64,000 bases of DNA from Rhodococcus sp. 4CII (GTDB taxonomy: Bacteria; Actinomycetota; Actinomycetes; Mycobacteriales; Mycobacteriaceae). The translations under genes were made by a program, and so were the position numbers. The DNA lies in assembly GCF_014256275.1 (NCBI RefSeq), contig NZ_JACCFE010000002.1, positions 2,046,001 through 2,110,000 on the forward strand, written 5' to 3'. Within the stretch, counting starts at the first letter, position 1, and every line of letters starts with the position of its first letter. Shown piece by piece: positions 44,793 to 52,714 of the stretch. The notes under the pieces are model-generated. The model saw only the letters and a program-made list of their open reading frames with translations, was not told the DNA's origin and did no database searches.

Positions 44793-44861
44793 CGCCGAGC
44801 GTCACATGCGCACTGACGCCGAGCGTCACATCTGCACTGACGCCGAGCGTCAGCTGCGTTC
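44790..44861 (+). repeat. Three tandem 24-base palindromic repeats between convergent genes
   Basis: TGACGCCGAGCGTCA occurs at 44790-44804, 44814-44828 and 44838-44852, exactly 24 bases apart, each able to form a six-bp stem with a three-base loop; the spacers CACATGCGCAC, CACATCTGCAC and GCTGCGTTC are related. The first copy includes the stop codon of the peptide transporter, and a fourth partial TGAC follows. The convergent TauE/SafE gene ends at 44874. It may act as a bidirectional terminator or transcript stabiliser, or bind a protein. Confidence 0.85.
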
Positions 44862-44873
44862 TGACTGCGTCGT

Positions 44874-45611
44874 CTAGCGGAACCACAGCCATACGGCCAG
44901 ACCGAATCCCGCGATCGCGATGACGACGCGGAGGACGGACGGCGGTATCCGCTTGACGACGGGCGGGCCGCACCAGCCACCGGCCAGGGCGCCGACCGCC
45001 ATCGCGGCGGCGGCGCCCCAGTGGACGGGGCCGAAGAGCGCGAATCCGATCGCCGCGACCAGGTTCGCGACACCGAGGAGGAAGCTCTTGAGAATGGTCG
45101 CGCGCCAGATCCGCTCCGACGTGAGGATCAGCGCGATCGCCAGGAAGATCACGCCCGCGCCCGCGCCGAAGTATCCGCCGTAGATGGCGACGACGAACAG
45201 CGACACGGAGTAGGCGCGGGGCATGTCCCGCTCGCCGGCCAGCGCGCGCAGGCGCGGTTGCAGTAGCAGCGCCAGCGCGGCGAATGCGACCATGAACGGA
45301 ACGATCGCCTCGAACGACCCGGCCGGGGCCACCAACAGGATCCCCGCCCCGACGAGGCCACCGAAGGCGGAGTACAGGGCCCAGCGCCACAGTTTGGGAC
45401 CGGTGTCGGCGACCTCCCGCGTCGAGTTGGACAGGGCTCCGACGCCGACCGCCACCATCGCGACCGTGTTGGTGACGTTCGCGGTGACGGGCGGCAGACC
45501 GACCGCGAGCAGTGCGGGATACGACACGATCGACGCCAGGCCGGTGACGAACCCGACCAGTCCTGCGAAGAACCCCGCTACGACGAGTAAACCGATATCA
45601 AGCAGGGACAC
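44874..45611 (-). CDS. TauE/SafE (TSUP) family sulfite/organosulfonate exporter-like protein
   Basis: 245 residues with about eight helices in two repeats; the TSUP signatures are GFVTGLASIVSYPALLAVGLPPVTAN (short: TGLASIVSYPALL and NVTNTVAM) in the first half and YGGYFGAGAGVIFLAIAL in the second. The family moves sulfite, sulfonates or related anions. Start GTG 45611. It follows the PBP pseudo-enzyme gene by 53 bases on the same strand and ends in the repeat array. Substrate not assignable. Confidence 0.87.
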   Translation of the reverse strand: MSLLDIGLLVVAGFFAGLVGFVTGLASIVSYPALLAVGLPPVTANVTNTVAMVAVGVGALSNSTREVADTGPKLWRWALYSAFGGLVGAGILLVAPAGSFEAIVPFMVAFAALALLLQPRLRALAGERDMPRAYSVSLFVVAIYGGYFGAGAGVIFLAIALILTSERIWRATILKSFLLGVANLVAAIGFALFGPVHWGAAAAMAVGALAGGWCGPPVVKRIPPSVLRVVIAIAGFGLAVWLWFR

Positions 45612-45664
45612 AAGGTAGAAACTTACCCTTGCGTACTTACTCCCTCAGCGCGTAGCCCATCCGG

Positions 45665-47344
45665 TCAATTCGCCGGCTTCGCCATCTCACGGAACAGCAT
45701 GTCGGTCATCTTCACTGCCCGGTCACCACCGTCGGCGTCGGCGACGAAGACGGCGAACGCCAGATCGCCGCGTGAGCCGTAGAACCAGCGGTCGTCGCCG
45801 CTCGCACCGTTCATGCCCATGAGGTCCGGGTAGCCGTTCAGGTACGACGCTCCGCCGCGCACCACGTTGTCGCGCATCATTCCCCGGAGTTGGTCGTTGA
45901 CGTTGGCAGGAAGCGGCTGAGCGGCCACGTCGGTGGTGCCCGGTTGCCCCTGGACGATCATCGGCGCCGGCGCGCTGCCCCGCGCGATCGACGCGGCCAG
46001 CATGGCCATCCCGAACGGTGTGACGGCGGGCAGGTCGCTGTCCTTGCGGTTCATGACCTGATTCATGCCCGACTGGTCGGCGGTGAAGACGGCGGTCTGC
46101 TGGTCGAGGCCGGGGATCTTGTAGTTCATCCCGAGCCCGAGTTGGTTGCCCGCCTTCTCGATGTCTTCGATCGACAGCGAGGACGGGTCGACGCCCTTCT
46201 GCAGTCCGGCGGCCTTCTTCACCAGGTCGAGGTTCGATCCGGCGGGGTAGAGGCCCTGGAACGCGATCGGCCCCTGTTCCATGGCCTGGTTGTTCTGCGC
46301 CGCGGCGAGCACGGCGCCGGTGGACGGCTGGATCGCGACGATCGTCGCGGGCGTGCCGACGCTGACCACGGCTTCCTCGGCCGCCAGTTGCAGGTGGGAG
46401 TCGAGGGTCGCGGCGATGTCCGGTCCGGGCGGGCCCTGGAATCCGGCCTGGGGAATCAGGGTGCCGTCGGGGTCCACGAGGTGGACGGCCCAGCCGGCCG
46501 TGGCGTCCCGGTTTGCCTGCCACACCTTCCGCAGCGGATCCAGCAGCGGTGTCGTGATGCGGCGATCCGACGTGATGAGCTTCGGCGTCTTGATGGTGAC
46601 GACGCCGGGGATCGCGAGATCCTGTTCGAGGAACTGGTAGTCCTGGTCGCGCAGCAGCACGGCGGTCACCTGCTCGCCGGGCTTCGCCGCCATGTCGACC
46701 ATCATCGTGTCGGCCGTCACGAGGGGAGCCACCGGTTCGAGCACCTCGGCGAGACGCCGGGTGGTGGCGACGGGATCGGGCATGGTGGCGGGGTCGAGGG
46801 TGACCGAGTTGATGGTCTGCTCGTTCATGAGCAGGCCACCGAAGGCGTCGAAGATCCGCGGCGGAGCGGCGTCCGTCCGGTCGTAGCGGACGACGCGCCC
46901 GTTGCCCAGATCGGGCGCGAGGATCGACGGATCCCAGGAGATACGCCAGCCGACGGACAGATTCCGCACGCCGCCCTGAACCTGGTAACTCCAGTCCTTG
47001 CCCTCACCGAAATGCCAAGCGGCACCAACGGTGAAGAAGCCGGAGTCCGAGCCGAGATCCATGAACTGGGTCAGGTCGAAGTTGGCGTCCTGCGGATGTA
47101 ATCCGTCGAACATCTGTTGAATCGCCGTCTCCGCGGCGTTGGGATAGGAGGTCTGCGCTGCGGCGGCAGCGGCATCGCCCTCGTTCAGTGCGTTGACGAA
47201 TTTGTCGACGACCGAATGAGCGGTTTCCTCCTCTTTCGAGAGCACACACGACGCCAGGATCACTGCCAAGACGACAGCCGACGTCAGGGCGATCACATAT
47301 TTATTGCGGCGTCCAAGCGATCGTCCATTCCCCATGTCCACCAT
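45665..47344 (-). CDS. Penicillin-binding protein paralogue lacking catalytic motifs (lipoprotein, MecA_N type)
   Basis: 559 residues from ATG 47344 (or 47335). Lipobox LASC with Cys33, an NTF2-like MecA_N domain, a PBP dimerisation part and a transpeptidase-like domain, in the same order as the neighbouring active PBP. However, where that PBP has the nucleophile motif STFK, this one reads SNLD (46226-46237); the segment with the SxN motif is deleted; and KTG is replaced by MNG near 45809. It therefore cannot bind penicillin or cross-link and should be a pseudo-enzyme or scaffold. Tandem duplication followed by decay of the active site is the simplest origin. The frame is intact, so it appears to be under selection. 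Confidence 0.85.
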   Translation of the reverse strand: MVDMGNGRSLGRRNKYVIALTSAVVLAVILASCVLSKEEETAHSVVDKFVNALNEGDAAAAAAQTSYPNAAETAIQQMFDGLHPQDANFDLTQFMDLGSDSGFFTVGAAWHFGEGKDWSYQVQGGVRNLSVGWRISWDPSILAPDLGNGRVVRYDRTDAAPPRIFDAFGGLLMNEQTINSVTLDPATMPDPVATTRRLAEVLEPVAPLVTADTMMVDMAAKPGEQVTAVLLRDQDYQFLEQDLAIPGVVTIKTPKLITSDRRITTPLLDPLRKVWQANRDATAGWAVHLVDPDGTLIPQAGFQGPPGPDIAATLDSHLQLAAEEAVVSVGTPATIVAIQPSTGAVLAAAQNNQAMEQGPIAFQGLYPAGSNLDLVKKAAGLQKGVDPSSLSIEDIEKAGNQLGLGMNYKIPGLDQQTAVFTADQSGMNQVMNRKDSDLPAVTPFGMAMLAASIARGSAPAPMIVQGQPGTTDVAAQPLPANVNDQLRGMMRDNVVRGGASYLNGYPDLMGMNGASGDDRWFYGSRGDLAFAVFVADADGGDRAVKMTDMLFREMAKPAN

Positions 47345-47440
47345 CTTGCTTTCAGTCACATGCGTAACAAGCACGAGTTGCCTACGAAGGAGTTACGGTT
47401 GAGCCACAACTTATCCCCGAACAGCAACGCGTGAACGGGT

Positions 47441-49249
47441 TTATCGAAGAAAACGCCCCGCAGCCTGCACCGCAGGGGCCGAACTGTCACCTGTTGCTAT
47501 AAAAACGGCAAATGCTAGGTCGTTCTTGATTCCGACGAACCAGCCGTGAGCCGGACCACTTCCCGACTCGGCCGTGCCCGTTTTGCCAAGCAGACCCGGA
47601 ATGTCCTGCAGCGCAGTAGCGGTACCCCCCGTCACAGTTTCTCGCATCATAGTCCGGAGGTCCGCGGTGACGTTCGCCGGCACCGGGGTCACCGTCTTGT
47701 CGGCGGTACCCGGCTGCCCCTGCACGATCATCGGCGACGGCGTCGATCCGTTCGCGATGGATGCGGCCACCATTGCCATCCCGAACGGGGATGCAGTCAC
47801 CTGCCCCTGCCCGATCGCGGACTCGACGCGGGCCGCCGAACTGTCGGCGATCGGCACGTTGCCGGTGACCGTCGTCAGGCCGGGCGTCACGTAGTCGACG
47901 CCGAGCCCGAACTGCTGCGCGGCCTTCTGCAGGGCGTCGGGCGGCAACCCGACCGCCAGCCGTCCCATGGTGGTGTTGCACGAGCGGGCGAACGCGGTGT
48001 GCAGCGGAACCGCACCTAGGTCGAACTCGTCGTCGTTGGGGATCTGCCTGCCCTCGATGTTCTCGGTGCCGGGGCAGGGCAGGACCGTGTCGGGGGTCGC
48101 GGCACCGGCCTGCAGCGCGGCCGACGTCGTCACCGTCTTGAACGTCGACCCGGGTGGGTAGAGGCCGGTGAGCGCGATCGGGCCGAGCGCGTCGGCCGGG
48201 GCGTTCTGCGCGACCGCCAGCACCGCGCCCGTGGAGGGACGCAAGGCGACGATCGCGGCCTGTTGCGGCACGTCGGCGAGCGCCCGCTCGGCGGCCGTCT
48301 GCATCGGGAGATCGAGGGTGGTCGCGATGTCGGGCGCGTCGGGGCCCGCCTCGCCGGCGACGGTCTTCGCCGAGCCGTCCTGGCCGACCACCTGCACCGC
48401 CCAGCCGGCGGACGCGTCCTGCCCCTCCTGCCACAGGTCACCGAGGCCGGCCAGGGTGGGCGAGGCCAGCGCCTTGTCGGCGCTGAGCAGCCTGGTCTGC
48501 GGGGCCAGCGTGACACCCGGTAGTTGCCGCAGTTGCGCTTCGATCGGCGCCAGGTCCTCGGCGCGCAGCGAGATGGCGGTGACCGGCTTGCCCTGGGCAC
48601 CCGCCAGATCCTGCTGGAGCGAGGCCGCGGTGATCGTGGGTGCGATCGGCGCCAGCAGCGCGGCGACCGCGGCGGTGTCGGCGCCCTGTTCGACGTCGAC
48701 CAGCGTGACGACCTGCTGCTCGAGGAGCGGTGCGCCGCCCGCGGCGAGGACCTTCGGCGGCGTCCCGGTCGTGGTGGTGTACCGGACGGTGGTGTCGTTC
48801 GTGAGTCCGGGCGCGAGCACGGCCGGATCCCAGGCGATCTTCCAGTCGTCGCCGTCCTTGGTGGCGTTACCGGTGGTGCTGTACTTCCATTCCTGCCCCG
48901 GGGCGAACGGCCACGACACGTCCATCGTGAACGATCCGGCGTTGTCACCGGACTCCTGCACTTCGGTGCGGGTGAACGTGCCGTCCTTGTTGCCGAGGCC
49001 GTCGTACATCGCGGTGATCGCGGCGGCGGCCGCGGCCGGATCGGTGGTGAGGTCGGCGGCGGCCTGCACGTCGTCGCTGTTCAGCGCGTCGGCGAACTGC
49101 TGCGACACGGTGTCGGGCTGATCGGGGCCGAACAGCCCGCAGGCGGAGAGCACGGACGCGAGTACCGCGATTCCGGCCACTGCCTTGCGGGTGGAGGTGG
49201 GACGGGTGGGGCTGTGACGAACGGTTGAGGTGCGCACGGACTCGATCAT
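47441..49249 (-). CDS. Class B-like penicillin-binding lipoprotein with MecA_N domain
   Basis: 602 residues. Signal peptide with lipobox LSAC (Cys37), MecA_N/NTF2-like domain (about 45-155), linker-dimerisation part (about 155-300) and transpeptidase domain with all three motifs: S368-x-x-K371 (STFK), S423-C-N425 and K556-T-G558. It should cross-link peptidoglycan from the outer face of the membrane; related actinobacterial lipoproteins (Rv2864c type) are low-affinity PBPs. It lies 96 bases upstream of the motif-less paralogue on the same strand, so the two are probably co-expressed. Divergent from the hypothetical gene at 49344. Confidence 0.9.
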   Translation of the reverse strand: MIESVRTSTVRHSPTRPTSTRKAVAGIAVLASVLSACGLFGPDQPDTVSQQFADALNSDDVQAAADLTTDPAAAAAAITAMYDGLGNKDGTFTRTEVQESGDNAGSFTMDVSWPFAPGQEWKYSTTGNATKDGDDWKIAWDPAVLAPGLTNDTTVRYTTTTGTPPKVLAAGGAPLLEQQVVTLVDVEQGADTAAVAALLAPIAPTITAASLQQDLAGAQGKPVTAISLRAEDLAPIEAQLRQLPGVTLAPQTRLLSADKALASPTLAGLGDLWQEGQDASAGWAVQVVGQDGSAKTVAGEAGPDAPDIATTLDLPMQTAAERALADVPQQAAIVALRPSTGAVLAVAQNAPADALGPIALTGLYPPGSTFKTVTTSAALQAGAATPDTVLPCPGTENIEGRQIPNDDEFDLGAVPLHTAFARSCNTTMGRLAVGLPPDALQKAAQQFGLGVDYVTPGLTTVTGNVPIADSSAARVESAIGQGQVTASPFGMAMVAASIANGSTPSPMIVQGQPGTADKTVTPVPANVTADLRTMMRETVTGGTATALQDIPGLLGKTGTAESGSGPAHGWFVGIKNDLAFAVFIATGDSSAPAVQAAGRFLR

Positions 49250-49343
49250 GCCTGACGTGGTGGCGCGCTTCGAACAATGGGTGTAATCATGTAATCAGTG
49301 CTTCATCACCGTGATCGGGGCACCCGGCTCCCAGGAGGACGCC

Positions 49344-49910
49344 ATGAAGAACGCACACGGTCCGGGTGGTCGCCGCTTCGGCCGGCCCGGTGGATGGCAA
49401 CAGGCGGACGTCCCCGACGCGAGCGATGCCGCCGACTGGTTCGCCGGCCGCCTTCCCGGCGACTGGTTCACCGGTCCCGCCACCGTCGAGGTCGACCGCG
49501 AGGAAATCGTCGTCGTCGGCGAATTGCCCCCCGTCGAGTCCGCCGACTCCGGCTCCGAGGCGGCGATCGACGGACGCATCTCGCGGTTCCGGGAAACGAC
49601 GAGGGCCGATCGGATGCGCATCGCGGACGAGGCAGAGGCGCGGTACGGCCGCAAGGTCGCGTGGGGCGTCAGCCTCGACGGCCACAGGACACTGTTCACC
49701 CACCTCGCCGTCCCGGTGATGACCCGGCTCCGCCAACCCGAACGCAAGGTTCTCGACACACTCGTCGACGCCGGCGTGGCGAGGTCACGGTCGGACGCGC
49801 TGATGTGGACGGTCCGCCTCGCCGGCCAGCACAGCGAGCAGTGGCTGACCGAGCTTCGCGAAGCCATGGCCAAGGTGGACGAACTCCGGGCCGACGGGCC
49901 CCAGATCTAA
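49344..49910 (+). CDS. Conserved hypothetical protein, soluble
   Basis: 188 residues, no signal or membrane helix. N-terminus is Gly/Arg-rich (NAHGPGGRRFGRPGGWQQ); the middle has an acidic beta-like stretch (ATVEVDREEIVVVGELPP) and the end is helical, with MTRLRQPERKVLDTLVDAGVARSRSDAL resembling a ribbon-helix-helix or MetJ/Arc-type element (RKVLDTLVDAGVARSRSDAL), so DNA binding is conceivable. ATG 49344 has AGGAGG eight bases upstream. I recognise no characterised family. It is divergent from the PBP gene and 140 bases before the ABC-F gene. Confidence 0.7.
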   Translation: MKNAHGPGGRRFGRPGGWQQADVPDASDAADWFAGRLPGDWFTGPATVEVDREEIVVVGELPPVESADSGSEAAIDGRISRFRETTRADRMRIADEAEARYGRKVAWGVSLDGHRTLFTHLAVPVMTRLRQPERKVLDTLVDAGVARSRSDALMWTVRLAGQHSEQWLTELREAMAKVDELRADGPQI

Positions 49911-49915
49911 TTCGA

Positions 49916-49944
49916 TTGCACGGGCGTCGGTGGCGTCCTATCGT
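49916..49944 (+). promoter_or_regulatory. Promoter of the ABC-F gene
   Basis: TTGCAC (49916-49921) and TATCGT (49939-49944) are separated by 17 bases, a good sigma-A-type promoter. Transcription would start near 49951 and leave a leader of about 100 bases before the ABC-F start codon. Read from sequence only. Confidence 0.5.
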
Positions 49945-49996
49945 GAACGTCACCGATGCGCACCGGGCGCGTCAGACAGAGGGGAACGGTCCATTG

Positions 49997-50045
49997 CTCC
50001 TGCCGAGGTAGTCACGCGAGTCGTCATCCGCACACACCTCGGGAG
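49997..50045 (+). promoter_or_regulatory. Leader hairpin able to pair with the ABC-F ribosome-binding site
   Basis: CCGAGGT (50003-50009) is complementary to ACCTCGG (50036-50042), and CTC (49997-49999) to GAG (50043-50045). The right arm covers GGGAG at 50041-50045, the ribosome site of the ABC-F gene. Such a fold would hold translation down until the left arm is occupied, the arrangement of translational attenuators of antibiotic-inducible ABC-F and Erm genes. A short reading frame in the leader ends within the left arm (TAG 50009-50011). Confidence 0.4.
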
Positions 50046-50050
50046 TACTC

Positions 50051-51649
50051 ATGGCCCAGTCATATCTGTCCCTGTCCGACCTCACGTTCACCTGGCCCGA
50101 CGGCGAGCCCGTCTTCGACGGCCTCGACGCCGTATTCGGGCCCGGCCGCACCGGCCTGGTCGGTCTCAACGGCGCCGGCAAATCCACACTGCTCCGGCTG
50201 ATCGCCGGGCGCCTGCATCCCGACCGCGGGTCGGTGACGGCGCACGGCGAGGTGGCCTACCTGCCGCAGGACATCACGCTCGACCCCAGTCTGCGGGTCG
50301 ACCGGATCCTGGGTGTCGCCGAACTGCGGGCATCGTTGCACCGCATCGAATCCGGTGAGGGCACGCCCGAGGATTTCGATGCCGCCACCGGCCGATGGGA
50401 CATCGAGGAACTCGCGGTGTCGACACTGCACCGGCTCGGTCTCGAGCGCGTGCTGGGAAGCACGTCCGACCTCGACCGCACCGTCGGCACCCTGTCGGGC
50501 GGTGAGACCGTGCTGCTCGGCCTCACCGCGGAACTGCTGCGGGAACCGGAGGTGCTGCTCCTCGACGAGCCCACCAACAACCTCGACAGCGATTCCCGCA
50601 GCAGGCTCTACGACGTGGTGCGACAGTTCTCGGGAACCCTGCTGGTGGTCAGCCACGACCGCGACCTGCTCGACCTGATGGATTCCACCGCGGAACTGCG
50701 CGCAGGCGAGATCCGCATGTTCGGGGGAAATTTCAGTACCTACCGGGAGATCGTCGAGTCGGAGCAGGAGACCGCCCGCGCTGCGGTGCGCGATGCCCGC
50801 AGCGACGTGCAGAAGCAGAAGCGCGAACTCGTCGAGGCCCGCGTCAAGATCGACCGTCGTCAGCGGTACGGGCAGAAGATGTTCGAGAACAAGCGGGAAC
50901 CGAAGATCGTGATGGGGTTGCGGAAGCGCCAGGCGCAGGAATCCGCGGGAAAACTGCGGAACAACCACATCGCGAAGGTCGACGAAGCGCGAGAATCGTT
51001 GACGGAAGCGGAGAATGCGCTGCGGGACGACCGCGAGGTGCGGATCGATCTGCCGGCCACCGAGGTGCATGCGGGCCAGTCGGTGGTCTCCGTCCCGGAC
51101 GTGCGACTGCGCAGCGGACAGCAGGTGTCGCTGGACGTCGTCGGTCCCGAGCGGATCGCGCTCGTCGGACGCAACGGCATCGGGAAGACGACTCTGCTCG
51201 ACGCCGTCGTGGCCGCGGGACCGCGGGTTCCGTTCAGGGCGCTGCCCCAGCGACTCGACGTGTTCGACGAGTCGCTGACGGTCGCCGAGAACGTGGCCGC
51301 CGCGGCGCCGCATGCGTCGCAGGAACAGATTCGCGCCCAGCTGGCCCGGTTCCTGTTCCGGGGCAACGATTCCGACGTGCTCGCGTCGGCACTCTCGGGT
51401 GGGGAACGGTTGCGGGCGGCGCTCGCGACGATCCTGCTGGCCGAACCCGCGCCCCGGCTGCTGCTGATGGACGAGCCGACGAACAACCTCGACCTGCCGA
51501 GCCTCGCGCACCTGACGCAGGCGCTCCGCAGCTATCGCGGTGCCCTGATCGTGGTCAGCCACGACCGGCAGTTCCTCCACGACATCGGCGTCACCCGGTG
51601 GCTGGAACTCACCGACGAGGCCCTTCGGGCTCGTGCGCCTTTCGGGTAG
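50051..51649 (+). CDS. ABC-F family ATPase (ribosome-associated, possible antibiotic-resistance type)
   Basis: 532 residues, two nucleotide-binding domains and no membrane part. First domain: Walker A GLNGAGKSTLLRL, signature LSGGETVLL, Walker B LLLDEPTNNLD. A charged linker of about 80 residues (SDVQKQKRELVEARVKIDRRQ) bridges to the second: GRNGIGKTTLLDA, LSGGERLRAAL, LLLMDEPTNNLD. ABC-F proteins act on the ribosome, either in translation control or to dislodge antibiotics. The last codons (ALRARAPFG) are encoded within the left arm of the 51630-51677 hairpin. The leader may regulate it. Confidence 0.9.
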   Translation: MAQSYLSLSDLTFTWPDGEPVFDGLDAVFGPGRTGLVGLNGAGKSTLLRLIAGRLHPDRGSVTAHGEVAYLPQDITLDPSLRVDRILGVAELRASLHRIESGEGTPEDFDAATGRWDIEELAVSTLHRLGLERVLGSTSDLDRTVGTLSGGETVLLGLTAELLREPEVLLLDEPTNNLDSDSRSRLYDVVRQFSGTLLVVSHDRDLLDLMDSTAELRAGEIRMFGGNFSTYREIVESEQETARAAVRDARSDVQKQKRELVEARVKIDRRQRYGQKMFENKREPKIVMGLRKRQAQESAGKLRNNHIAKVDEARESLTEAENALRDDREVRIDLPATEVHAGQSVVSVPDVRLRSGQQVSLDVVGPERIALVGRNGIGKTTLLDAVVAAGPRVPFRALPQRLDVFDESLTVAENVAAAAPHASQEQIRAQLARFLFRGNDSDVLASALSGGERLRAALATILLAEPAPRLLLMDEPTNNLDLPSLAHLTQALRSYRGALIVVSHDRQFLHDIGVTRWLELTDEALRARAPFG

Positions 51650-51677
51650 CCTCAGCTACCCGAAAGGCGCACGAGCG
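51630..51677 (+). terminator. Hairpin terminator overlapping the ABC-F stop; member of a two-copy hairpin family
   Basis: Arms 51630-51651 and 51656-51677 form a perfect 22-bp stem with a four-base loop. The ABC-F stop TAG (51647-51649) is inside the left arm. The outer parts GTGCGCCTTTC (51634-51644) and GAAAGGCGCAC (51663-51673) equal those at 19222-19261, with the same 40-base span but a different, self-complementary core. The convergent deaminase gene ends at 51689, so it can serve both strands. Confidence 0.8.
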
Positions 51678-51688
51678 CCGGAGGCGCC

Positions 51689-52168
51689 TCAGTCGGCCAC
51701 CCCGATGTCCTCGTTCCAGAGTTCGGGCCGGGCCTCGATGAACTCGGTCATCAGGTCGATGCAGTGCTGATCACGCAGGACGGTCACGTCGACGCCGTTC
51801 TCGCGGAGCCAGTCGTGCGCGCCGGTGAACGTGACGCTCTCCCCCACGACGATCGCGCCGATGTTGAACTGCCGCACGAGGCCGCTGCAGTACCAGCACG
51901 GCGACAGGGTCGTCACCATGATCGTCGAGCGGTAGTCGCGCTGACGCCCGGCCGCCCGGAACGCGTCGGTCTCACCGTGGACGGACGGGTCTCCGTGCTG
52001 GACCCGGCGATTGCGGCCGCTGCCGAGCAGGGTTCCGTCGCCCGCGAAGAGCGCTGCCCCGATCGGTATTCCACCCTCGCGTCTGCCGAGTTCGGCTTCG
52101 GCGATCGCCACGGCCAGTAGTTCCTCGGGATCCAGCGTCGTCAGCGGGGACTCGAAGGGAATCGTCAT
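51689..52168 (-). CDS. Nucleoside/cytosine deaminase (CDA-fold)
   Basis: 159 residues. Zinc-binding His and catalytic Glu are in PSVHGETDAFRAAG, and the two Cys ligands in TLSPCWYCSGLV, so the catalytic set is complete. The layout is that of yeast-type cytosine deaminase and other small nucleobase deaminases. It removes the amino group of a pyrimidine or purine base in the cytosol. ATG 52168 is used; an upstream start at 52210 adds only weakly supported residues. It is divergent from the MerR operon. Confidence 0.85.
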   Translation of the reverse strand: MTIPFESPLTTLDPEELLAVAIAEAELGRREGGIPIGAALFAGDGTLLGSGRNRRVQHGDPSVHGETDAFRAAGRQRDYRSTIMVTTLSPCWYCSGLVRQFNIGAIVVGESVTFTGAHDWLRENGVDVTVLRDQHCIDLMTEFIEARPELWNEDIGVAD

Positions 52169-52229
52169 GCCTCTACCTTCCATCCGGGACGCAGCCCCCA
52201 CAACGTACACACCGCGCTCGCCCCGACGC

Positions 52230-52260
52230 TTGCGCTGGAGTGCACTCCAGGTCGTACGGT
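52230..52260 (+). promoter_or_regulatory. MerR-type promoter with 19-base spacer and central palindrome
   Basis: TTGCGC (52230-52235) and TACGGT (52255-52260) are 19 bases apart, the over-long spacing typical of MerR-activated promoters. The spacer is filled by CTGGAGTGCACTCCAG (52235-52250), a perfect 16-bp palindrome, where a MerR dimer would untwist the DNA. It lies just before the merR-like gene, so the regulator most likely controls its own operon. Confidence 0.68.
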
Positions 52261-52267
52261 TTCAGGC

Positions 52268-52714
52268 ATGACCACCCAGCTGGAGCAGTCGACCGGAACG
52301 TTCGCGAGCATCTCGGAGGTCGCGGCGATCACCGGCCTCACGCAGGACACCCTGCGCTGGTACGAGCGCGAGGGGATGATCCCCGCAATCGCGCGGGGTT
52401 CGGACCGTCGCCGCCGGTACAGCGAGCGCGACGTGCGGCTGATCGAACTGCTGGTGAAACTGCGAACGACGGGCATGCCGACCAGTGACATGCAGCGATT
52501 CGCGGTGCTGCTGGCCGGGGGCGCCGAGACCCACGAGCGGCGATTGTCGTTGCTCCTGGACCACCGCGAGCGCATCCTCGCCCATCGGGCGAGGCTCGAC
52601 GACGCCCTGGCGGCCCTCGACACCAAGGTCGATCACTACCGGGCCCTCATCGCCGGCCCCGACAAGTTTCCCGCCCGACAGGACCGCTCTCGACAACGAC
52701 GAGGAGAAGCATGA
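52268..52714 (+). CDS. MerR-family transcriptional regulator
   Basis: 148 residues. The winged helix-turn-helix is SISEVAAITGLTQDTLRWYEREGMIP followed by RRRYSERDVRLIELLVKLRTTGM (short: EVAAITGLTQDTLRWYEREG). A coiled-coil dimerisation helix follows (about 85-125), with no Cys-rich metal loop, so it senses an organic compound rather than a metal. It overlaps the aldo/keto reductase start by four bases (ATGA). The operator in its own promoter suggests activation of MerR, reductase and perhaps the hydrolase together. Confidence 0.88.
   Translation: MTTQLEQSTGTFASISEVAAITGLTQDTLRWYEREGMIPAIARGSDRRRRYSERDVRLIELLVKLRTTGMPTSDMQRFAVLLAGGAETHERRLSLLLDHRERILAHRARLDDALAALDTKVDHYRALIAGPDKFPARQDRSRQRRGEA

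Noticed and set aside
44790..44861. CRISPR-like array
   Set aside because: Unit and spacers total 24 bases with related spacers and no cas genes; it is a tandem palindrome, not a CRISPR.
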